A stretch of 64,000 bases of DNA from Pseudomonas nunensis (GTDB lineage: Bacteria; Pseudomonadota; Gammaproteobacteria; Pseudomonadales; Pseudomonadaceae). The notes beneath the pieces are model-generated. The model was given only the letters and a program-made list of their open reading frames with translations. It was not told the origin of the DNA and ran no database searches. Below are positions 17,337 to 26,143 of the stretch, piece after piece (position 1 is the first letter of the stretch; each line of letters starts with the position of its first letter). The stretch is from contig NZ_CP101125.1 in the NCBI RefSeq assembly GCF_024296925.1, positions 6,388,501 to 6,452,500 on the forward strand, in the 5' to 3' direction. The translations under genes and the position numbers were made by a program.

Positions 17337-18623
17337 GTGATCGACATGGATTGTTTTTTGAAACAGCGTGGCTTCGGCGCAGCGCTGAAGGCTGCTTTTG
17401 TACTGAGCCTGTTCCTGGGTGGCGCGAATGCATTCGCTGAAGACCAACCTTGCCCGTTCGATGTCCCGCAAACAGACCTGAAAGTCGCAAGCTGCGTGCA
17501 GGAAGGGAACGTGAACATCCTGAAACTCGTGCCCCGCAACGAACCCGGGTCCACCAACGACTTCGACAACCTCCCCACCTACGTCGTCTCCGGGAAAAAC
17601 CTGCAGGATATTTTGGCGGTTGTCGGAATCGACAGTGCACGGCGCTACAACAAGCTGATCGAAGTGCCTCATGCTGAGGAACTCAAAGAGTTTTCGGACG
17701 CTGCGCCCACCGCAAAAGCGTTAATGAAGCAGCGAGGCTGGACGCTGTTGGACATGAAAAACGTTATCTACCCTGGCCCGGATGATGTTGAGGGGTTTTC
17801 ATTAACCTGCAACACACTTCAAGCAGAAACAGCCCAGGGTTTTGTCGTGGTTTCGCAGTGCAACACCTTTTATGAAGAAGGCGTTTCCGACTTGAAAAAA
17901 CTCCTGGCCCGAATCACCTGCGAACCCCCAAAAAGCGAAGCCTTCCCAGCGCTGAACACCGACTCAGGCACCATCGTTTTCAACTACACCAAACTGCCCG
18001 AAAACGAGTCCCAAGACCCCGATGACGTGGCCATCGACGTCGATTTTGTGAATTGTGCTGACGGCGCTAAAAAGAACATCGCGGGGCTACCATTTTTGGC
18101 GGCCACGGGCGCGGTCAAAGCCGCTTTCTTAGCCACGACCAAACCCGGTGCAGAACCCGAGCTAATCATCATTCACGCGGTCGGAATCAGAGCCGATACC
18201 GGCGTTAATTACTTGGGCGATTACTACACCGTTCACGTCTACGCCAACGCGCCAGCGGGTTACGTCAGAGATGAGCGACTGTCGACCTACTTCGGCAATG
18301 GCGACGATATTGCGCGCGATGCCGAGTCTGAGGAGTTGGTCTACACGTTCCCCTACAAAACCGCCGATGCCATCGTCGCCAAGCTCAACTCCGCCGCCTA
18401 CAAACACTGGGCAGCGGGCGACGAGGTGAAGCTCACGATCAATAAAAAGACCTCGATTTACAGTTCGCCGGTTTTAGCCGAGGTGACGAAGATGTATCTG
18501 ATCAATGGCGATTCGGTCTTGCAGGAAGGGGCTGAGGCCGGGTTCCTGAAAATCATGTTCAAAACGCCGAAGGGGAAAGCTATTCGCGGCTGGGTTCTGT
18601 GCGGTGATGCCGACGGTTGTTAG
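17337..18623 (+). CDS. Secreted protein of unknown function with SH3-like C-terminus
   Basis: 428 residues. GTG 17337 is chosen because AGGG (17326-17329) lies seven bases upstream; ATG 17346 is too far from it. A signal peptide ends near GGANAFAEDQ. The last ~60 residues (KTSIYSSPVLAEVTKMYLIN, then GDSVLQ, and FKTPKGKAIRGWVLC) resemble a bacterial SH3 domain, often used to bind cell wall. The remainder is not recognised. Several cysteines suggest disulphides in the periplasm. Confidence 0.6.
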   Translation: MIDMDCFLKQRGFGAALKAAFVLSLFLGGANAFAEDQPCPFDVPQTDLKVASCVQEGNVNILKLVPRNEPGSTNDFDNLPTYVVSGKNLQDILAVVGIDSARRYNKLIEVPHAEELKEFSDAAPTAKALMKQRGWTLLDMKNVIYPGPDDVEGFSLTCNTLQAETAQGFVVVSQCNTFYEEGVSDLKKLLARITCEPPKSEAFPALNTDSGTIVFNYTKLPENESQDPDDVAIDVDFVNCADGAKKNIAGLPFLAATGAVKAAFLATTKPGAEPELIIIHAVGIRADTGVNYLGDYYTVHVYANAPAGYVRDERLSTYFGNGDDIARDAESEELVYTFPYKTADAIVAKLNSAAYKHWAAGDEVKLTINKKTSIYSSPVLAEVTKMYLINGDSVLQEGAEAGFLKIMFKTPKGKAIRGWVLCGDADGC

Positions 18624-18732
18624 TCGAGGCCCCGGTTCCACGGTCTGAGGCGAAACGGGCTCGGTGATTCATCACTAAGCCTTGCGTTTTCCTTTAGACT
18701 TGCGCCCCTCAAGGAAGACCTCAGGACACGGA

Positions 18733-19218
18733 ATGCCAGTCCCTTCAAACACGCTTCGCAAAGCCCTGGTTGCCTGGCTGTCCGCCGCGGCCTTGGTGCA
18801 TTTGTTCGTCAGCATCATCCTGACCTGGGTCGGCCCTTCAGGATGGCTCGACGTCTACCTGCAAAACGTCGACTTCGCCTTCTGGACGGACCTGCCACCG
18901 CGCGCCGCCCGCGAGCAACAACTCTGGTGGCTCGCCGTGTTCGGTGCGACGCTGCAAAGCTATTCCCTCTACATGTTCGCCCTCGTGCGCATCGGCAATC
19001 GCCTGAAAACTCCGATGGCGTGGGGTTGGTTGATCGCCGGCATCGTGATCTGGGCGCCGCAAGACATGTGGTTTTCCCTGACGGCGCAGCTCTGGGTGAA
19101 CTTGTGGATTGACGGTTTCGCACTGCTGACTTTATTGCCGCCGCTGTTCTGGCTCTATTGCCACGACCGCCGCACCGCCTCTTCAAACATCACACCGAGT
19201 GACGCCGACCATGCCTGA
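18733..19218 (+). CDS. Small integral membrane protein
   Basis: 161 residues from ATG 18733 (an upstream TTG frame is not supported). Four hydrophobic helices at approximately 10-32, 65-85, 95-112 and 118-140. It overlaps the SDR gene by eight bases and heads the operon 18733-23099. I do not recognise a catalytic motif; a role in membrane organisation or substrate access for the next two enzymes is only inferred. Confidence 0.65.
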   Translation: MPVPSNTLRKALVAWLSAAALVHLFVSIILTWVGPSGWLDVYLQNVDFAFWTDLPPRAAREQQLWWLAVFGATLQSYSLYMFALVRIGNRLKTPMAWGWLIAGIVIWAPQDMWFSLTAQLWVNLWIDGFALLTLLPPLFWLYCHDRRTASSNITPSDADHA

Positions 19219-20653
19219 TTTTTCTCTTCTGGATTGGGCGGTCGCGCTGCTGATTGCCCAGGCGATTCTGGGTGCGCTGGACACTATTTATCACCACGAA
19301 CTGACGGTCGCGCTGCCGTATCGGCACAGTGCGCGGCTGGAGTTGTCGATCCATGCGCTGCGGTCGTGTTTCTACGGGATTCTGTTTCTCGGCATGGCGC
19401 ATCTGGCGTTTCAGGGCACATGGGCGATTGTGATTGCGCTGCTGTTTGCCCTGGAAATTTGCCTGACGCTGTGGGATTTCGTGGTCGAGGATCGCAGCCG
19501 CAAACTGCCGGCCATCGAGCGGATCATGCACACCGTGTTGGCGGTGAATGGCGGGGCGTTTTTCGCGTTGTATGGCGTGCAACTGGCGCAGTGGGCGAGT
19601 CTGCCGACGGGCCTGTCCGCGATTGATCTCGGCTGGCGTGGCTGGTTGCTGACGTTGTTCGCCGTCGGTGTTACCGCGTCGGGAATTCGCGATGGCTTGG
19701 CGGCGTTGCGCATGCAGCGCGAGGGCAAACCTTCTAACCCGTTCGCGGGTGGTGCTTATAAACGCGTGCTGGTGACCGGCGGCACCGGGTTTATCGGCGA
19801 AGTGCTGGTCAATCAATTGCTCGATGCTGGCCACACGGTCAGCGTGTTGGCGCGTGATCCGTTGAAGGCCGCGTACCTGTTCGACGGGCGCGCCCGGTGC
19901 GTTCGATCGCTGAGCAAACTTGGCTATGACGAAACCTTCGATGTGGTGATCAACCTCGCGGGCGCGCCGGTCGCCGGGCCGCGTTGGAGTGCCAAGCGTC
20001 AGGCGCAATTGATCGCCAGTCGGGTCAATACCACCGAAGCGCTGATGAGTTGGTTGAAGAACGCCAAACATAAACCGGCGCTGTGGGTGCAGGCCTCGGC
20101 CATCGGCTATTACGGCGTGCGTGATGCCAGCGAAAGCCTGGATGAAGGCGCGAGCAAGGGCGACGGTTTCATGGCCGAGTTGTGCGCCCAGTGGGAAGCC
20201 GCTGCACAACCGGCGACCGGGTTCGGCGTGCGTCAGGTGGTGTTGCGGCTGGGCGTGGTGTTCGGCCCGGGCGGCGCATTGTTGCCGTTGCTGATTCCGT
20301 TTCGTTTGGGCTTCGGCGGACGCATGGGCGATGGTCAGCAGATCATGAGTTGGGTGCACCGCGATGATGTGATGCAGGTGATCGCTCGAACCTTCAACGA
20401 CAACAGTCTGAGCGGCACGTACAACCTGGTGGCGCCGGATGCGATAAGCCAAGGCGTGTTCGCCGAGCGCGTCGGCAAAGCCCTGAAGCGTCCGGTGTGG
20501 TTCCACATTCCCGCAGCGCCGGTGCGCGCGCTGGCCGGTGAGATGGCGCAGTTGTTTTTCGACGGTCAACGGGTGGTGCCGAGCCGATTGACCGAGGCGG
20601 GCTACACCTTCCGTTACCCGACCCTCGACGCTGCCCTGCGCGATCTGGCTTGA
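19211..20653 (+). CDS. Membrane-anchored TIGR01777-type SDR epimerase
   Basis: 480 residues from ATG 19211 (GTG 19199 is an alternative). Residues 1-~165 contain four to five membrane helices. The rest is a Rossmann domain with the nucleotide-binding motif TGGTGFIG (189-196) and TIGR01777 hallmarks: INLAGAPVAGPRWSAKRQ, ASAIGYYG, RLGVVFGPGGALLP, MSWVHRDD. Family members resemble YfcH and are NAD(P)-dependent oxidoreductases of unknown substrate. A membrane domain fused in front is less usual. It is translationally coupled to the upstream membrane protein and 10 bases from the next gene. Confidence 0.85.
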   Translation: MPDFSLLDWAVALLIAQAILGALDTIYHHELTVALPYRHSARLELSIHALRSCFYGILFLGMAHLAFQGTWAIVIALLFALEICLTLWDFVVEDRSRKLPAIERIMHTVLAVNGGAFFALYGVQLAQWASLPTGLSAIDLGWRGWLLTLFAVGVTASGIRDGLAALRMQREGKPSNPFAGGAYKRVLVTGGTGFIGEVLVNQLLDAGHTVSVLARDPLKAAYLFDGRARCVRSLSKLGYDETFDVVINLAGAPVAGPRWSAKRQAQLIASRVNTTEALMSWLKNAKHKPALWVQASAIGYYGVRDASESLDEGASKGDGFMAELCAQWEAAAQPATGFGVRQVVLRLGVVFGPGGALLPLLIPFRLGFGGRMGDGQQIMSWVHRDDVMQVIARTFNDNSLSGTYNLVAPDAISQGVFAERVGKALKRPVWFHIPAAPVRALAGEMAQLFFDGQRVVPSRLTEAGYTFRYPTLDAALRDLA

Positions 20654-20663
20654 GGATTTGTTC

Positions 20664-23099
20664 ATGAACAAGCCTGTGATGTACCTGCTGGCCGGCAACG
20701 GTGGCGCCGCTGATTGGTGGGATGACGCGCTGCCGCACTTTCAGCGTTATCAGGTGGTGCCGCTCGAATTGCCGGGCTTCGGCGACAATCCACAGGCGCC
20801 CTGCGAAGACCTCGCGGCGTACGCTCAGGCGTTGCTGGCGATGACGGTTCAGGGCAGCGCGATCATGGCGGTCGGGGTCAACGCGCTGCTGGTGCTGCAT
20901 GCGCTGCAACGTCAGCCAGGGCACTTTTGCCGCAGCGTGTTGCTGGCGCCGGTCGGGGCATTTTTGTGGCAGCGACGGTTGCCGGCGCTGATGTCGCCGC
21001 TGCCGATTCGCAAGACCATTCATTGGCTGCTGGCGAATAAACCTGCGCTGTTCAAACACAAATTCTCTAACCAGACCTGGACGCCCGCGCAGTATCAGCG
21101 CATGGGCGCCGGGTATGCCCGTTGTCGCGCGTTTGTGCCGCATTGGGACTTGGTGCGGGCCGACACGGCGTTGCCGCTGCTGGAGTGGATCACCGATCCG
21201 GTCGAGTTGGTGTGGGGCGATCAGGACAACGTGCTCGGCATCGCCCAGGCTGCGGCGTGGTCGGCGATTCTGGCGCGTGCTGATCTGACTGTCTGCCTGA
21301 AAACCGGCTGGGGTCATTACCCGTGGATCGACTCGCCCGCCGAGTTCGCCGCGTGGTTGGAGTCGGGCGAGCGCGGATTCGTCGCGCACACCAAGGGAGG
21401 TCGCTTGCGTCTGGCCGAGTTGGCCGGGCAAGCGGTGCCGCCAGCGCTGTCACTCAACGATGCTCTCGATTCGCGGTTGCCTGCGTTCCTTGCCAGCCAA
21501 CCGGACGCCACGTGGGCGGTGCGTTCTTCCAGTTATGGTGAGGACCAGGCCGACGCGGCGAATGCAGGGTTGAGCACCACGTTCCTGCGCGAACTGACGA
21601 CCAACGTGCCGGCGCGCATTACCGAGTTGAGCGAGGCGGGCGTGGAAGAAGTGGTGGTGCAGCGCTTCATCACGCCCAAGGTGTCCGGGATCGGGTTTGT
21701 GCGGCATCTGTCGGTGGAACTGGAGTGGGTCGAAGGCCATCTCGAATCCTTGGCCGATGGCCAGGTGAGTCCCGAGCGCTCGATCATTTCGCGCCTCGGT
21801 GAATCGTGGAGCAGCGACACGTTCAAGCCCTCCCACGGTCTGACGGCGGACCTGTTGTGGCGCTTCCTGCAAGGCGTATTGCGGGTCTTTCACTACGTGC
21901 CCGGCGACGTCGAATGGGCCTGGGACGGCCAGCAGCTCTGGCTGCTGCAATACCGGCCGATCAGCGATTACGGCTGGCGCCGGCACCTGACCGCCGCCCA
22001 CATCGCCGAGATCCTGCCGCCGCAACCGAGCGTGTTCGTGGAGTACGCCCAGCGGCGTGCGGCGGCGAGTATTCCGGCGATCATGGCGCGTTGGGATTCG
22101 CGGGTGTTGCAGGACAACGAGCCATTCACCGCGGTGTTTGGCGGCGCTTCGTATATCAACAATGATCTGTTTCTGGCGCGGCTGGCGGACTGGGGGATTT
22201 CTGCCAGCAGCTATGCCGGTGAAGTCGGCGGTGCGACGCCACATCTGCCTTGGCGACCATTGCGAATGCTGCGTTCGTTGCCCTTGTTTCTACGGATGCA
22301 ACGCATTGCGCGCGGGCATTTGCTGACACTGGAAAGGGGGTTGCAACGCTTCGATCAGGAACTGTCTGAGCTGATCGCACAAGGCGCCGACGGTCAGCAA
22401 CTCGCCGATTGGTTCACCCGGTTTTATGTGTTCGTGGTGCAGGGCAATTTGTGCATCGCTACCTCGTTGGCCAGCAGTGGCGGTGATCTGTTGGGGCGGC
22501 CGCCAACGGCGTATGACGATCTTGAAAACAGCCCGCATCGATTGCCGTGGGAGACCGATCCAGGCACGCCGCGTCCAACGTCGACTGATCTTCCGTTGCA
22601 GGCCTTCCCGCAATGGTCGGGGCTGATCCGTGTGGTTCATTCGACCGGCCTGCCGGGCCTGCGCGGTTACTACCTGCAAGTGCGCGAGTGGTATCGCGAC
22701 AACCTGATGCGAATCTTCTTTCGCCTGCACCATGCGATGCCGGCGGCTGATCGAGCGCACTGGTTCGCGCCGCATCCCGACATTCGCAGCCGCGACGGCA
22801 GCTTCTGGCAGGACGGTCGCGAAGGCACCGAACACGCGACGGGATTCATGATTTATCCAGGGCAAGTGCAGGGCATTTTGGGCGATGACATTTTGCTCGA
22901 AGACACCCTGGACCCCGGTCGCCACGCGCACTATCAGGCTGCGCGGGCGGTGATTGCGCGCATGGGTGGGCGCTTGTCCCACGGCTCGACCTTGTTGCGT
23001 GAACTGCGCAAACCTTCGGCGGTGCTGCCTCAGGTCGATGTGGCGTGGCTGGGGTGTGAGGTGCTGTATCGCGATGGTGAACTGACGTTGGTGAAGTAG
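20664..23099 (+). CDS. Alpha/beta-hydrolase fused to PEP-synthase/rifampin-phosphotransferase-like protein
   Basis: 811 residues, ATG 20664 behind TGAGGA. Residues 1-~235 look like an alpha/beta-hydrolase (YLLAGNGGAADWWDDALPHF start, LELPGFGDNP, late GWGHYPWIDSP histidine), although no clear GxSxG nucleophile elbow is seen. Residues ~250-440 are an ATP-grasp-like pyruvate-phosphate dikinase N-domain (WAVRSSSYGEDQ, VVVQRFITPKVSGIGFV). Near the end, GGRLSHGSTLLRELRKPSAV matches the phosphohistidine swivel domain of PEP synthase and RPH, with the carrier His near residue 772. This suggests ATP-dependent phosphoryl transfer to a small molecule handled by the neighbouring SDR. Confidence 0.75.
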   Translation: MNKPVMYLLAGNGGAADWWDDALPHFQRYQVVPLELPGFGDNPQAPCEDLAAYAQALLAMTVQGSAIMAVGVNALLVLHALQRQPGHFCRSVLLAPVGAFLWQRRLPALMSPLPIRKTIHWLLANKPALFKHKFSNQTWTPAQYQRMGAGYARCRAFVPHWDLVRADTALPLLEWITDPVELVWGDQDNVLGIAQAAAWSAILARADLTVCLKTGWGHYPWIDSPAEFAAWLESGERGFVAHTKGGRLRLAELAGQAVPPALSLNDALDSRLPAFLASQPDATWAVRSSSYGEDQADAANAGLSTTFLRELTTNVPARITELSEAGVEEVVVQRFITPKVSGIGFVRHLSVELEWVEGHLESLADGQVSPERSIISRLGESWSSDTFKPSHGLTADLLWRFLQGVLRVFHYVPGDVEWAWDGQQLWLLQYRPISDYGWRRHLTAAHIAEILPPQPSVFVEYAQRRAAASIPAIMARWDSRVLQDNEPFTAVFGGASYINNDLFLARLADWGISASSYAGEVGGATPHLPWRPLRMLRSLPLFLRMQRIARGHLLTLERGLQRFDQELSELIAQGADGQQLADWFTRFYVFVVQGNLCIATSLASSGGDLLGRPPTAYDDLENSPHRLPWETDPGTPRPTSTDLPLQAFPQWSGLIRVVHSTGLPGLRGYYLQVREWYRDNLMRIFFRLHHAMPAADRAHWFAPHPDIRSRDGSFWQDGREGTEHATGFMIYPGQVQGILGDDILLEDTLDPGRHAHYQAARAVIARMGGRLSHGSTLLRELRKPSAVLPQVDVAWLGCEVLYRDGELTLVK

Positions 23100-23105
23100 T
23101 TTTTG

Positions 23106-25088
23106 ATGAAAAGGAATTCTCTTGTGGCGGGTTTGAAGCGTGGGTGCCTGGCGCTGGTGGCGGCGGTGATGTCGTCGGCGGCGTTCGCGACGGAGCCGGT
23201 TGCGGTGCAATGCCCCAGCGCTAATTTTGCGGAGTTCGTCACCGCGTTTACGGCGAATGCTGACACTCAGCCAGCCTTTATCGCTTCTCCGGTGATTGAG
23301 TTGTCAGTGGTTTCCACCGGGTCGAAACCCCGGGTGGTGCAACGCCAAGTGCCGATGCTGAGCCCGCGATCATTGGTCGAACTGTCTGCGGATTACATCG
23401 CCAAATCCGGGCTGAGCCTGCAGGTTCAGTTGCCCAACTATGTGTTCGTCCGCGACCGCAAAGGCGAAGTGCTGAAGGTCCTCACGTTCAAGTTCGGCGA
23501 CTGCTGGAAATTGGTGCGGGTCGAAGACTGGTCACTGGAAAAAGTGCTGTCCGCGCAACAAGGGGAACTGCGCGCTGCGCCGGGTGCCCGCGCCCTCAAG
23601 CGAGGCGCGCTGTATGACGCGCTGACGAACGAGTCGGGGTATCCGGCTGATGTGCAATTGTATATTTCGTCCCTGGACAGTTATCTGGACGGTGCCGCCC
23701 AAGGTAACGATCAGGCCGCGTATGCCGCCGCGTCGGTCAGCCTTTCAGGGCAGGCGCCGCGTCTGGACAACAGCAAAATCCTCGAACTTTATATTCAAGG
23801 TTCCCGAACGCTCGCGCAGGCCAGCCATGCACTTTCCGGGTTTTATTGCGACGAAGGCGAGTATGGCGACCCGCGCCCCTGCGCCGACCCGGCAAAGTCC
23901 CTGGCGGCGTTGAAAAGGTCCGCTGCGCAAGGTGCGCCCTATGCGCTCAACGACCTCGGCAGCGCCTTTCAGCGCGGCACGCTGGGCATTCAGGATTCGC
24001 AACGGGCATTGGCCTGTTACCTGGCGGCGGCCAACATGGGGCAGGAAGGTTCGCGCACCAACGCGGAACAACTAATTGCTCAGGGCATAACGGTCGACGC
24101 GGCCAAGCCGTGCCTGGCGCAAGAACCTGCTGAGGAACCCCAGGCATTGGCCTGCCCGTCGAAGAATTTCGAGGCGTTTTTAGCCGACTTCATGGAAAGC
24201 CCAGCCATTCAAAAAGCCTTCACCCACGTCCCGATGAAGAAGCAGATCACGGTGGACGCCGAGCCTGAGCCGAAGCAGGTCAGTACGTTGCTGGATCGCA
24301 GCGAGCTGGTATTTCCGCTGATCCCGGAGGCGAAGGCGCGCGAGACGCAAGGGCTGACGCTGCAGGTCGTGGACAAGAGCGACACGTCAGCGACGGTGAA
24401 ACTGCAAAAGCCGGATACGGGTTATCAGGTTATTTACCGGTTCAGTTTTGATGGGTGTTGGGGACTGGACGAAGTGCAGGATTTCTCGATTGAATGCCGG
24501 GGTCTCGAATGGCAAGCAGTACGACTTTTCTCACAACTGGAGTATCGACTTTTCTCCGGAGAAGGGATGCCAATGGGAACAGTGAATTTACTCAGGAGTT
24601 ACAGCATGAAAGGACTTTCGATTTTATTGGGTTGCGTCCTGACGAGTGTCGCCTCTTTGTCTTTCGCCGCCGATCCATCCTTCAAGGACTTCAACGTCAC
24701 CCAAGTGTTTGCCGGTCCAAACCACGCCCTGGCGCCCCAGGAAAACAGCAACCAATGGATGGATGAAGCACGAGCACAAGCCCTCGCCGGCAAGGTCAAT
24801 TTCGCCGGGCACTACGTTCTGCACAAGGTTGGCTGTGGCGGCAGCACGATGTGTGTCGAGGTGCTGGACGCACAGACGGGCGAGGTCGCGGCAGGTTTGC
24901 CCAATGCGTACGACGGCAACTTGCTGACACTGTCTTACCAGCCCGACAGCAACTTGATCATCGTCTCCGGCATCACTGTCGACACCAAAGAAGACCTGAA
25001 GGGTAAACGGCTGAAGAATCGTGACCGGATTCGCTATTACGAGTTTGTGAGCAACGAATTCCGGCTGTTGAAAATCAAGGACGAATAA
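23106..25088 (+). CDS. Fused open frame: Sel1-repeat-like secreted protein running into a second secreted protein
   Basis: 660 codons without stop. Start at ATG 23106 or, better placed after AAAAGG, GTG 23124; signal peptide ends at AAFATEP. Residues ~30-140 and ~350-465 are two copies of one domain (CPSANFAEFVTAF... / CPSKNFEAFLADF..., ending CWKLVRVEDWSLE / CWGLDEVQDFSIE). Between them, Sel1-like helices (AAQGAPYALNDLGSAFQRG). After about base 24490 homology stops and the frame crosses a foreign tail before entering an intact second gene with its own signal peptide at 24606. The stop of the first gene appears lost by deletion; the fusion product is unlikely to be the functional form. Confidence 0.55.
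   Translation: MKRNSLVAGLKRGCLALVAAVMSSAAFATEPVAVQCPSANFAEFVTAFTANADTQPAFIASPVIELSVVSTGSKPRVVQRQVPMLSPRSLVELSADYIAKSGLSLQVQLPNYVFVRDRKGEVLKVLTFKFGDCWKLVRVEDWSLEKVLSAQQGELRAAPGARALKRGALYDALTNESGYPADVQLYISSLDSYLDGAAQGNDQAAYAAASVSLSGQAPRLDNSKILELYIQGSRTLAQASHALSGFYCDEGEYGDPRPCADPAKSLAALKRSAAQGAPYALNDLGSAFQRGTLGIQDSQRALACYLAAANMGQEGSRTNAEQLIAQGITVDAAKPCLAQEPAEEPQALACPSKNFEAFLADFMESPAIQKAFTHVPMKKQITVDAEPEPKQVSTLLDRSELVFPLIPEAKARETQGLTLQVVDKSDTSATVKLQKPDTGYQVIYRFSFDGCWGLDEVQDFSIECRGLEWQAVRLFSQLEYRLFSGEGMPMGTVNLLRSYSMKGLSILLGCVLTSVASLSFAADPSFKDFNVTQVFAGPNHALAPQENSNQWMDEARAQALAGKVNFAGHYVLHKVGCGGSTMCVEVLDAQTGEVAAGLPNAYDGNLLTLSYQPDSNLIIVSGITVDTKEDLKGKRLKNRDRIRYYEFVSNEFRLLKIKDE
24484..24585 (+). pseudogene. 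3' remnant of a small secreted-protein gene, out of frame with the enclosing ORF
   Basis: In the +1 frame relative to the enclosing ORF, bases ~24490-24585 read LNAGVSNGKQYDFSHNWSID then FSPEKGCQWEQ and a stop. This resembles the end of the protein encoded at 25721-26143 (SKKRYAFDHHPLIESSAEKG then CQW). It is therefore most likely the surviving tail of a paralogue whose 5' part was deleted and joined to the upstream gene. Confidence 0.55.
24606..25088 (+). CDS. Secreted conserved protein of unknown function
   Basis: 160 residues from ATG 24606, seven bases after AGGAG (24594-24598), with its own signal peptide (MKGLSILLGCVLTSVASLSF-AA). The strong ribosome site and internal signal peptide show that it is an independent gene, although no stop separates it from the upstream frame. 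The core (VNFAGHYVLHKVGCGGSTMC, VEVLDAQTGEV) has a conserved-looking FAGHY...GCG motif found in small periplasmic proteins of unknown role. Two cysteines may form a disulphide. Confidence 0.7.
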   Translation: MKGLSILLGCVLTSVASLSFAADPSFKDFNVTQVFAGPNHALAPQENSNQWMDEARAQALAGKVNFAGHYVLHKVGCGGSTMCVEVLDAQTGEVAAGLPNAYDGNLLTLSYQPDSNLIIVSGITVDTKEDLKGKRLKNRDRIRYYEFVSNEFRLLKIKDE

Positions 25089-25122
25089 ACGATTCGGCGA
25101 ATGCTAGAACAGGGGCTTTTTC

Positions 25123-25671
25123 ATGATTAAGCGTTTTTGCGTGGGTAGCGTTTCGGCGCTGTTCGCAATGTCAGTCTGCGCCGCCTCAACGGATGCCTAC
25201 ACCCAGCGCGACGTCATGCAATGCGGTGGCGTCGAAGTGGCATTGGTTTCGTCTTGCCAGTCGGTGACGGTGCAAGAGGGGCAGGACCAGGTGATTCCGG
25301 TGTGCTCCGACCAGACCATCAACATCAACGGCAAAGTGCTCAGACGCGACATCGGCAAGGTCTCCCAATTGACCACGGACGGCACCACTGTCTCGATGTT
25401 GGAAAATGTGGTGGTGGCGATGGATTGCATTAAAGGCGCCAAGGGCAGTCTGGTCGCGATTGGTGGTTACGGCGGTTGTGGTGCTTGCCCTGAATGGCAT
25501 GGCTATTACTCAACGGCGGGCAAGTTGGAAATGTACTCCTACAGCAATGCTTACCGCTCGTTTGGCTCCAAGGGCTCATCTGAAGCGTTGATCAAAGCCT
25601 ACGGCGTGACCGCGAAAGACCTTCGCGGGGAAAGCCTGGAAATAAAAAGGATTACCTATGGGCAGCCTTGA
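25123..25671 (+). CDS. Cysteine-rich secreted protein of unknown function
   Basis: 182 residues with a signal peptide ending SVCAAS. At least six cysteines follow, including GGYGGCGACPEWHGYY, and imply a disulphide-stabilised periplasmic fold. It sits in a same-strand series of signal-peptide proteins (23.1-27.9 kb), 34 bases after the previous gene and overlapping the long form of the next. No family recognised. Confidence 0.6.
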   Translation: MIKRFCVGSVSALFAMSVCAASTDAYTQRDVMQCGGVEVALVSSCQSVTVQEGQDQVIPVCSDQTININGKVLRRDIGKVSQLTTDGTTVSMLENVVVAMDCIKGAKGSLVAIGGYGGCGACPEWHGYYSTAGKLEMYSYSNAYRSFGSKGSSEALIKAYGVTAKDLRGESLEIKRITYGQP

Positions 25672-25720
25672 TCTGGCTGGACGCAAGGGTGCGGGACTAG
25701 TCAAAACAAGGGAGTTGTCT

Positions 25721-26143
25721 TTGAAAAAGTTATTGATGCTGATGTTGCTGGCCTTCCCCGCATTCGCTCACAGCGAAGTGGAAACGGAAATCGACTGTTT
25801 TCAATCCCTGGAAGGCAAAGACATAAAGTTGGAGTTCAGGATCTACCGTGATGAAGCCGCCAAGTGGAGCGGGGCGGGCGCCAGGTATGGGACGTCCAAA
25901 GAGTCGATCCCGCTGGTATTCAAAAGTACTGAGCAAGAAGAAATGTCCGAGGGCCGGCCTTTTCAATTCACCACCACGTGGGTGGAAGTCGTTGGCGGCG
26001 CCGTCACGGGTGAATACGTCATGGTTCGCCAAGGTGCGCTGATTTACGGCATGTCGTACACAAACGCTAAAAGCAAAAAGCGGTATGCGTTTGATCACCA
26101 CCCGTTGATTGAGTCTTCTGCTGAGAAGGGGTGTCAGTGGTGA
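25721..26143 (+). CDS. Secreted protein of unknown function, TTG start
   Basis: 140 residues. TTG 25721 is preferred because AAGGGAG (25708-25714) is six bases upstream and the product then begins with a clean signal peptide (KKLLMLMLLAFPAFAHSEVE). The in-frame ATG 25658 would put 21 extra residues in front of it. The C-terminus SAEKGCQW is nearly repeated in the remnant at 24484-24585. The stop overlaps the next gene's start (GTGA at 26140-26143). Function unknown. Confidence 0.6.
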   Translation: MKKLLMLMLLAFPAFAHSEVETEIDCFQSLEGKDIKLEFRIYRDEAAKWSGAGARYGTSKESIPLVFKSTEQEEMSEGRPFQFTTTWVEVVGGAVTGEYVMVRQGALIYGMSYTNAKSKKRYAFDHHPLIESSAEKGCQW

